From positions 1 to 62,607 of the forward strand of contig JAOHHD010000006.1 of assembly GCA_028117185.1 (NCBI GenBank): a stretch of DNA of 62,607 nucleotides, in the 5' to 3' direction. Of the stretch, positions 57,027 to 62,607 are shown one piece after another. Both the position numbers and the translations under genes were made by a program. The notes under the pieces were generated by a model. The model saw only the letters and a program-made list of their open reading frames with translations. It was not told the origin of the DNA and ran no database searches. The stretch is from Luminiphilus sp. GTDB lineage: Bacteria; Pseudomonadota; Gammaproteobacteria; Pseudomonadales; Halieaceae. Numbering within the stretch: position 1 is the first letter of the stretch; each line of letters starts with the position of its first letter.

Positions 57027-57671
57027 ATGAAATCATGGACCTTGGCATTGATCTTAGTGATGACGCCCGTGACCGGTTGGACCCAAGCCGCCCAGTCAAC
57101 TCAAGCGAACAGCTCTGCAGGGCTCATGTCATTTTTTGACGATTTGTTCGATGGCGCTGATAACGACAGCAGTGATCTTGCGGGGCTATTGGAGTCTTTT
57201 CTGGGGCAAGCAGAGGCCGCCAATATTGATCTGGGCGAGATTTTAGGCCGTCTAGAGGCGATCGATATCAGCGCGGTGACCGACGAGATAGAGGCATTGC
57301 GCCAAGAATTTGATTTATACCGATACCGCTACGCGGGTATTGCAGACGCCGTGTACAGCACGGGTAATGATCTACCTGCCTTTTGGAACCTCTCAGCGGC
57401 CTGCCGCGATACCTTCGGGGAGGGCGCCCGATTAGCGAGGACTGGTGACGTGGTGAGGCAGCTTGAGGGTGGGACTTTACCCGTCGACTTTGCCTCTGAG
57501 ATTATCTTTAAGTCGAGCTATCCAGTGGCCTTGGGCGACACGCTTTACGATACGCAGGTCAACACGGAGGTCGAGGTAGACGGCTTGTTGATCTTCAGCG
57601 TTGCTCAGGATCGCTTCATCGACAAAGCGTCCGCCGCGAGCGCAAGCCCCGGCTGCAGTGTGCCCTCGTGA
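57027..57671 (+). CDS. Exported protein of unknown function
   Basis: A 214-residue protein with a signal peptide (about 1-21, cleaved near WTQA). The mature N-terminal part is acidic and helical (about 30-90: FFDDLFDGADNDSSDLAGLL), followed by a beta-rich C-terminal half with VALGDTLYDTQVNTEVEVDG. Two Cys in the mature part (RDTF region and the C-terminal CSVPS). No family recognised. Confidence 0.7.
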   Translation: MKSWTLALILVMTPVTGWTQAAQSTQANSSAGLMSFFDDLFDGADNDSSDLAGLLESFLGQAEAANIDLGEILGRLEAIDISAVTDEIEALRQEFDLYRYRYAGIADAVYSTGNDLPAFWNLSAACRDTFGEGARLARTGDVVRQLEGGTLPVDFASEIIFKSSYPVALGDTLYDTQVNTEVEVDGLLIFSVAQDRFIDKASAASASPGCSVPS

Positions 57672-57785
57672 ACGTCGCTGCCCGCTCGCTAATGTGCGCT
57701 GAAGGTGCAAACTCAGCCGGTCAAGCGCGGCTTACCTTAGGTCAGGGATGACATCGCCACGGACGGCACACTAGGGAGGGCATGC

Positions 57786-57810
57786 AACCGCAGCGTAGGA
57801 CGCTGCGGTT
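57786..57810. repeat. Perfect inverted repeat in a gene-free stretch
   Basis: AACCGCAGCG and CGCTGCGGTT flank a 5-base loop, in the 327-bp gene-free stretch 57672-57998. It has no T tract on either side. It could be a weak terminator for the upstream gene or an operator for the SDR. Nothing else is visible in this stretch. Confidence 0.55.
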
Positions 57811-57998
57811 CAATGGTTCGGTCTGAAACCAGTCTACGTGACAGGCGTTTTGGCAACCCATTTCCCAACAGGCGGCGCTCGCTGTCTTTGCGTTAGTTAA
57901 CAAAACAATGTTCAACCACCAAGGTGCCGTTAAAGACGATATTCGTTTGCGATCGGCGATGCTACGCTCCAACCTCGATGACGGTTGAGGAGCCAGGT

Positions 57999-58766
57999 AT
58001 GGCGGGGCGATTGCAGGACAAGATAGCGTTGGTAACGGGCGGTGCCTCGGGCATTGGTGAGGGGATTGTGCGCCGATTCTGTGCGGAGGGCGCCACCGTG
58101 TTAGTAGCTGATGTTGATGAGACAAGCGGTGCCGCAGTCGCGGCTGAATGCGGCGCAGAGTTCGTGCGGCTCGATGTCAGTTCTGAGCAGGCGTGGTTGG
58201 CCCTGGCAGAAAAAGTCCGCGCAGACTTTGGCCACTTAGATGTGATGATTAATAACGCGGGCATCGTCAGCAACGCCGACATCATGACCGTAGACGTGGC
58301 CACTTGGAACCAACTACTGAGCATTAACCTCACCGGTATGATGCTCGGCTGCCAAACCGCCATTGCGCTGATGCGCGATAACCCCGCCGGATCCAGTGGT
58401 TCTATTGTGAACACGGCGTCGTCCACCTCCTACCTGGCGATCCCTGACGTAGCCTATACCACTTCGAAAGCGGGTGTGGTGGGACTCACCAAGTCGGTCG
58501 CAGTGTCTTGTGCCAATGCAGGCCTGACCATTCGCTGTAATTCTATTCATCCCGGCGCAACCCTCACCAATATTCTCAAAACGGCGATTGCACAAGCGCC
58601 TGAAGTCGAAGCAGCCTGCAATCAGATGTCTCCATTGGGGAGAATGGGAACGGTCGAAGAGGTGGCCGCCATGGCGCTGTTTTTGGCGTCCGATGAATCT
58701 GGTTTTTGCACGGGGGGGCAGTTTCCTGTGGAGGGCGGCACGGTCAGTCAGCACCCCAAAATGTAA
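57999..58766 (+). CDS. SDR family NAD(P)-dependent oxidoreductase
   Basis: A 255-residue classical short-chain dehydrogenase. The cofactor motif TGGASGIGEGI near residue 14, NNAG, and the catalytic YTTSK are all intact; the family C-terminus PVEGGTVSQHP is present. The ATG at 57999 is supported by GAGGAG; an upstream frame extension is not SDR-like. Substrate unknown. Confidence 0.92.
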   Translation: MAGRLQDKIALVTGGASGIGEGIVRRFCAEGATVLVADVDETSGAAVAAECGAEFVRLDVSSEQAWLALAEKVRADFGHLDVMINNAGIVSNADIMTVDVATWNQLLSINLTGMMLGCQTAIALMRDNPAGSSGSIVNTASSTSYLAIPDVAYTTSKAGVVGLTKSVAVSCANAGLTIRCNSIHPGATLTNILKTAIAQAPEVEAACNQMSPLGRMGTVEEVAAMALFLASDESGFCTGGQFPVEGGTVSQHPKM

Positions 58767-58885
58767 CAGAGCAAGTGATGCTGCGGGTTATGCTGCGACA
58801 CGTATTGTCTTGAAGGTCCCCTAAAAATTCGGTTTACTGGATTGTCATTGAAATTCGCCAAAAAAATGAATAGGAGTTAATCACT

Positions 58886-59683
58886 ATGAAAACGTTTTTT
58901 GTTGTTGCGTCGCTCACCCTTTTTCTGACCGCCTGTGGTCAAAGCGACGAGCCTGCCGCGGTGGCTGTGCCTGAGGTCGCTACGCCTGAGGTGTCAGAGA
59001 CACCGATGCAAAGTAGTGCGGCTGCCGGTGAGTTGCTAATTGACTACATTTGGAATAACACCGCAGACGATATGACCGATGCGCAGATGGCGGACATTAT
59101 TGATGGATGGAACGCGCGCATCGATGCGGGTGGCTATAACATGCTCGGCGCTAATGTATTGGTGCCCCAGTTCGAGACCGATGATTACGATCTGATCTGG
59201 GTGGTCCTATGGCCCTCTAGTGAGGCCCGTGAAGCCGGTTGGGCCGATTGGAATGCCAATCAAGTCGACGACTGGTCCGCAGAATTGGCCGGTGCCATGT
59301 CCTACGAACCTGAGAACGTTTATACGTTTAAGCCCGCCGGAGGTCATGACGGCATGGCGGACATCGCGGTGGGTGGCACCTTTCATCCTCGATTCGACTT
59401 TTGCTCCTTTAATGAAGGGCAAGACGCGGCATCACTCACAGCCTTTCGTGCCGAGTATGACGCATCGCTCCTAGAGGGTGAATCTAATAACTATGGGTAC
59501 TACCTGATGGAGCCCCAGTTTGAGCTCGCCGACGCCGATTTTGTATGGCTCGACCTGTTCGGTGACGAGGCAGCGCTAGAGGCGGGTATGGCAAGCTGGT
59601 CTGGCTCAGCGCTAGAGGCCAGCTGGGAAGCGATGGCGACTTGCCAGAATTTCGCATTCCTGGCGACTGCTATCAGGCGTTAA
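58886..59683 (+). CDS. Lipoprotein of unknown function with two similar halves
   Basis: A 265-residue lipoprotein with lipobox LTAC near residues 14-17 and an acidic linker. The mature part contains two related halves: one with LVPQFETDDYDLIWVVLWPS and a later one with LMEPQFELADADFVWLDLFG, each followed by an AREAGWADW- or ALEAGMASW-type segment. This is an internal duplication of a roughly 80-residue module. No known family. Confidence 0.78.
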   Translation: MKTFFVVASLTLFLTACGQSDEPAAVAVPEVATPEVSETPMQSSAAAGELLIDYIWNNTADDMTDAQMADIIDGWNARIDAGGYNMLGANVLVPQFETDDYDLIWVVLWPSSEAREAGWADWNANQVDDWSAELAGAMSYEPENVYTFKPAGGHDGMADIAVGGTFHPRFDFCSFNEGQDAASLTAFRAEYDASLLEGESNNYGYYLMEPQFELADADFVWLDLFGDEAALEAGMASWSGSALEASWEAMATCQNFAFLATAIRR

Positions 59684-59724
59684 TCACTCGCTGCCTTATG
59701 ATGTGTAAGGCCCTAAGCTCATAG

Positions 59725-59746
59725 AGCACGCTGTCTTCAGCGTGCT
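59725..59746. terminator. Hairpin after the lipoprotein gene
   Basis: AGCACGCTG and CAGCGTGCT flank a 4-base loop, about 40 bp after the lipoprotein stop codon. Only two T residues follow, so termination strength is uncertain. Confidence 0.5.
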
Positions 59747-59779
59747 TGGGCACAGCCTGCGCAGAAACAGCCTGTGCGC

Positions 59780-59845
59780 GCTGCGGGATAGCTGCGGGAT
59801 AGTTGCGGGATAGCTGCGGGATAGTTGCGGGATAGCTGCGGGGTA
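59780..59845. repeat. Six 11-bp tandem repeats
   Basis: Six contiguous units of G(C/T)TGCGGGATA start at 59780, 59791, 59802, 59813, 59824 and 59835; units alternate C and T at position 2, and the last has one extra G. The array lies between convergent genes. No spacers. Confidence 0.9.
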
Positions 59846-59873
59846 TAGGGTCAAGCCAATACATCGAGCGTGT

Positions 59874-61079
59874 CTATTTAGAGCGAGGGCCTTGATGGTT
59901 GGTCACGCCCTGTTGCAGCCATTGATGAAAGTGATGCGTTGGGATATCCATTAGTGGCGTGAACAACCCGCCATCGAACGCTGGGGAGGCGCGACCTTTT
60001 TGCATGCCCTCCACGACCGATATGTCCTCTGCAAATACCAAACTCCAAGCCTCGTGAAGGCTTTGACGTCGCATGCTGAAATCGTCAGTGAGGGCCTGTT
60101 GGTCAGCGTAAAAAAACTGCAGCCGTTCGCGGGTCTGGTCGGCGGCCTCTGGCGTGAGCAGGATGACAAAAAAGTGGTCGGCTTGAATGCCCAAAAGCAC
60201 ATTGGGGTAGAGCGACAGGTACTCGGCGGTTTTCAGCTGTTGGCTGTCCCAACCTGAAAAGAGCGGCAGCGCTTGATTGTCTCCGCGCGTCAGATCATAG
60301 ACCCGCGTACCCTGACCGGATGCCAGCGGCTCCACCACTAAATTGTAGTGTGCATCGAGGGGTGAGTAGGTATTGAGATCTGGATGGATGGAAGGTAGGT
60401 GGTAAGACTCACAGTAGTTCTCGACCGCCAGCTTATAGTTGCTGTGGAGCACCAGCTCCATCGAGCCGTACTCGCCTGAGTCGGCGGTCAGTTGCTGCAC
60501 AAAGTTGTCGCCAGCGAGCTCACGCCAACGCGATACAAGAGGCGCTAAATGTTCCGCTAGCGAGGGTGCCTCCCCAGAAAGATTAATAAACACGACCCCC
60601 ATCGACTCTTCACAGCGCACCGCGGATAAGGCGTGGTCAGCGCAGTTGAATCCGGCAACTTCGTGCACGCCCATGCCACCGATATTGGGAGTGGCCCTAA
60701 GCTGACCACTCAGATCATAGCCCCACTTGTGATAGGGGCAGCGAATCATCAATCCCGCTTCGCCGGCCTCGGCCACCAGCTGCATGCCGCGGTGACGGCA
60801 CACGTTATGAAACACATGCGCCTGACCCTGTTGGTCGCGCACCATGAGTAACGGTAGCCCCATAAAGACGATCGGAAAAACGGCGCCAGAGGCGGCGATA
60901 TCGGCGCTAAATCCGAGTCCCGCCCACGTTGCTGCCATGACCCCACTGCGTTCGCGCAGCCACTCCTTGTGATCGGTATAGGCGCGATTGGGCAGCGCAG
61001 CGCGTTGCGTGATAGCAGGGTCTGCTAACCCGTGGGGGCTGACTGAAGCGGTGGTGGCAAGCGTGTCGGTTGGTGTCAT
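59874..61079 (-). CDS. Rieske-type aromatic/amine oxygenase, alpha subunit
   Basis: A 401-residue oxygenase. The Rieske cluster motif is C94-R-H96 and C114-P-Y-H117 (17-residue gap), and the non-heme iron site is NYCESYHLPSIHPDL with His221 and His226. The overall pattern resembles the GbcA/CntA/stachydrine-demethylase branch that removes methyl groups or cleaves quaternary amines. It needs a reductase not seen here. It lies 132 bp downstream of the FAD oxidoreductase on the same strand and may share its pathway. Confidence 0.9.
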   Translation of the reverse strand: MTPTDTLATTASVSPHGLADPAITQRAALPNRAYTDHKEWLRERSGVMAATWAGLGFSADIAASGAVFPIVFMGLPLLMVRDQQGQAHVFHNVCRHRGMQLVAEAGEAGLMIRCPYHKWGYDLSGQLRATPNIGGMGVHEVAGFNCADHALSAVRCEESMGVVFINLSGEAPSLAEHLAPLVSRWRELAGDNFVQQLTADSGEYGSMELVLHSNYKLAVENYCESYHLPSIHPDLNTYSPLDAHYNLVVEPLASGQGTRVYDLTRGDNQALPLFSGWDSQQLKTAEYLSLYPNVLLGIQADHFFVILLTPEAADQTRERLQFFYADQQALTDDFSMRRQSLHEAWSLVFAEDISVVEGMQKGRASPAFDGGLFTPLMDIPTHHFHQWLQQGVTNHQGPRSK

Positions 61080-61211
61080 CGGTCACACCTTGCGGGTTGG
61101 TGTCATGATTCTACGCCTCTGTGGGGGCAGGGAAAATGGCTTTTTTGCTGGCTCGCGATGGCGCGACGGTGGTTCAACCGCACAGTCATCAAGTCGCGGT
61201 AAAGCAATCCA

Positions 61212-62555
61212 CTAGCTCCAGGGGAAAGGGCTATTCGACACCGGATGAAGATCACCCTCGGCGTAGCGTGAGAAGCGAAAGGGGTTGAGCAAATCCGGTT
61301 TACTACCGCAGATGGTTTGCGCGACGAGATCGCCCACGCCAATCATTTTGTAGCCGTGATTAGAATCTGCAATGACAAAACAATTTTCTTTCATAGCATC
61401 GAAAACTGGGAAGCTGTCGGGGGTAAATGCACCAATACCTCCCGAGGGTTCTCGCTTAAAGCGGGGCAGGGTGCCGGAGAACCGCTGCTGGCAATGCGCG
61501 AGAGCCGATACCCACATCTCGGCAAATTCGGGTCCCACCACGAATTCTGGTGAATCCGGGCCGTAAGGGTCCACCGCCACCTCGGCCGCCGGTTTGTCGA
61601 CGATAAAAGGGGCCGCCCCACCTTGAACGCCGTCAAAGTGAAAGTCGGGCTTGTAGTAGATGCCCCACATCGTGTCCGTGAGCAGCCGGCCGTCTTGATC
61701 TGAGTGCAGGGGTGCATCGGTATCCACATGGATAACGGGTGGCATGTTGCCTTCATTGGTGACCTGCAGTGTGGGGTCAACGCCTAGCGTGCCCTCCTGA
61801 AGTGACCAGTAAATCCACATGGGGATGCCCTCGCTGATCTCATCAGTTGCGGCGTTGCGGATATTCACTTCCATTGGCAGTTCCAGCATTTCCCAAAAGC
61901 TGCGGACCCAGGGGCCTGCTGCTACGACGGTATAGTCACAATCGATGCGTCCTTGATCGGTGACGACTGCAACGATCGCGCCGCTGTTGTCGCTCTCGAG
62001 CGCAGTCACGGTGATGCCGTTGATAATGCGGACCCCGAGCGCCTCGGCCTTGGCCGCAAGGCCCCGCATTGCCAGGCTGTTGTTGGCGTAGCCACCGGGC
62101 TTCTCGTGGAGTACAGAGGTAATACCCTGGGCGCGCCAATCGGAAAACAGGCCCTTCATGTAGCGTTCGCTGTCAGCGGCACCTTCAATAAAAACGGATT
62201 CGTAGCCAATCGCCTGTTGTTGGGCATGGATGGCTGCCACGTCCTCGTGCATCGACTCGCAGCTGATTTGCATATAGCCCACGGGGTGATAGCTGTAGGT
62301 CTCTCGGTCGCTCTCCCAAATGTTCACCGAGTGCGCCATCAGCTCGCGCATGGCCGGCTGAAAATAGTTGTTGCGGATCACGCCACAGGCGATGCCCGTT
62401 GCGCCGGCGCAGATACCCGATTTCTCCAGGACAATGATATCCCGACCGGTGCCTCTCCCAGTCGCTTTCAGTTGTATCGCGAGGTGGTAAGCGGTGCTGA
62501 GCCCATGAATCCCGGCACCAATGATCACATAGGGGCTGCGGGAGAGCGCAGTCAT
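61212..62555 (-). CDS. DAO-family FAD-dependent oxidoreductase
   Basis: A 447-residue D-amino-acid oxidase-type flavoprotein. The FAD-binding motif IIGAGIHGLSTAYHL is at the N-terminus (residues 11-25), with GVIRNNYFQP and the C-terminal DSNHGYKMIGVGDLVAQ. It is similar in layout to sarcosine oxidase beta and dimethylglycine-type enzymes that oxidise N-methyl groups. Its ATG overlaps the stop of the upstream gene cut by the window edge. Confidence 0.9.
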   Translation of the reverse strand: MTALSRSPYVIIGAGIHGLSTAYHLAIQLKATGRGTGRDIIVLEKSGICAGATGIACGVIRNNYFQPAMRELMAHSVNIWESDRETYSYHPVGYMQISCESMHEDVAAIHAQQQAIGYESVFIEGAADSERYMKGLFSDWRAQGITSVLHEKPGGYANNSLAMRGLAAKAEALGVRIINGITVTALESDNSGAIVAVVTDQGRIDCDYTVVAAGPWVRSFWEMLELPMEVNIRNAATDEISEGIPMWIYWSLQEGTLGVDPTLQVTNEGNMPPVIHVDTDAPLHSDQDGRLLTDTMWGIYYKPDFHFDGVQGGAAPFIVDKPAAEVAVDPYGPDSPEFVVGPEFAEMWVSALAHCQQRFSGTLPRFKREPSGGIGAFTPDSFPVFDAMKENCFVIADSNHGYKMIGVGDLVAQTICGSKPDLLNPFRFSRYAEGDLHPVSNSPFPWS

Positions 62556-62607
62556 CAGGTGAATTGGCCGATGTAATCAAATGGCTCAACGAGTACCGGC
62601 ATGTCGT
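62555..62607 (-). CDS. 3' end of an unidentified gene, cut by the window edge
   Basis: The last 16 codons (DMPVLVEPFDYIGQFT, then TGA) of a gene running in from the right. The stop overlaps the oxidoreductase start (TGATG), so the two are coupled. Too short to identify. Confidence 0.6.
   Translation of the reverse strand, partial: DMPVLVEPFDYIGQFT

Noticed and set aside
58314..58754. 146-codon open frame opposite the SDR at 57999
   Set aside because: Shadow of the SDR, which has all catalytic motifs.
56264..59845. Tandem repeats as CRISPR or as coding repeats
   Set aside because: No spacers, no cas genes and no gene-like frame continuing through them.
61953..62576. 207-codon open frame opposite the FAD oxidoreductase
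   Set aside because: Antisense shadow; the minus-strand gene has clear FAD motifs.

Overview
The window looks like a chromosomal segment of a marine gammaproteobacterium, possibly near the OM60/NOR5 (Halieaceae) or SAR92 groups. The order accA-tilS-pyrG-kdsA-eno-ftsB-ispD-ispF-pcm-nlpD and fdxA-mutS is a gammaproteobacterial signature. The abundance of SDR enzymes, a TonB receptor, a PQQ dehydrogenase and a POT transporter fits a marine heterotroph. The clade name is inference only.

Layout. 1-12.5 kb: tRNA-Arg, small conserved proteins, two SDR enzymes, a SYLF-domain protein, a saccharopine-dehydrogenase-like reductase, an RND efflux pair, a peptide transporter and dusC. 12.6-25.7 kb: a tightly packed housekeeping block for fatty acid, CTP, KDO, glycolysis, division and isoprenoid functions, then pcm, nlpD, fdxA and mutS. 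Here truD, surE and rpoS are missing from their usual positions. 25.8-32.6 kb: small envelope proteins, a VOC protein, an alpha/beta hydrolase with an altered active site, two tandem cysteine-cluster proteins and an MFS transporter, with short tandem repeats between genes. 32.7-35.2 kb: moaC-moaD-moaE, a Nudix hydrolase, a one-Cys Bcp peroxiredoxin and tRNA-Gly.

35.13-37.09 kb: a 1.96-kb element bounded by a 22-bp direct repeat of the tRNA-Gly 3' end. It holds GGGGGTATC repeats near both ends, a 39-codon stump of a tyrosine integrase and one unrecognised 439-aa cargo gene. It looks like a decayed or non-autonomous tRNA-targeting integrative element.

38.4-52.4 kb: the most interesting region. 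A PQQ dehydrogenase is followed by a near-perfect sigma-54 promoter with two palindromic upstream sites 22 bp apart. Then come a TonB receptor, a SnoaL-like protein, E1-alpha and E1-beta subunits of a 2-oxoacid/acetoin dehydrogenase type enzyme, a free-standing lipoyl carrier, an exported double-VOC protein, an AcoR-like sigma-54 activator, a lipoate-ligase-like protein, an ABM-fold protein and an Old Yellow Enzyme. No E2 acyltransferase and no E3 gene is present. I propose a self-contained, sigma-54-controlled uptake and C-C cleavage module with its own lipoyl carrier and ligase; the substrate is unknown.

53.2-56.9 kb: a translationally coupled phzF-like/egtB/egtD cluster for ergothioneine-type chemistry, followed by a DUF427 protein. 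57.0-62.6 kb: two exported proteins of unknown function, an SDR, and a Rieske oxygenase plus FAD oxidoreductase pair that resembles betaine-type N-demethylation modules; its upstream gene is cut by the window edge.
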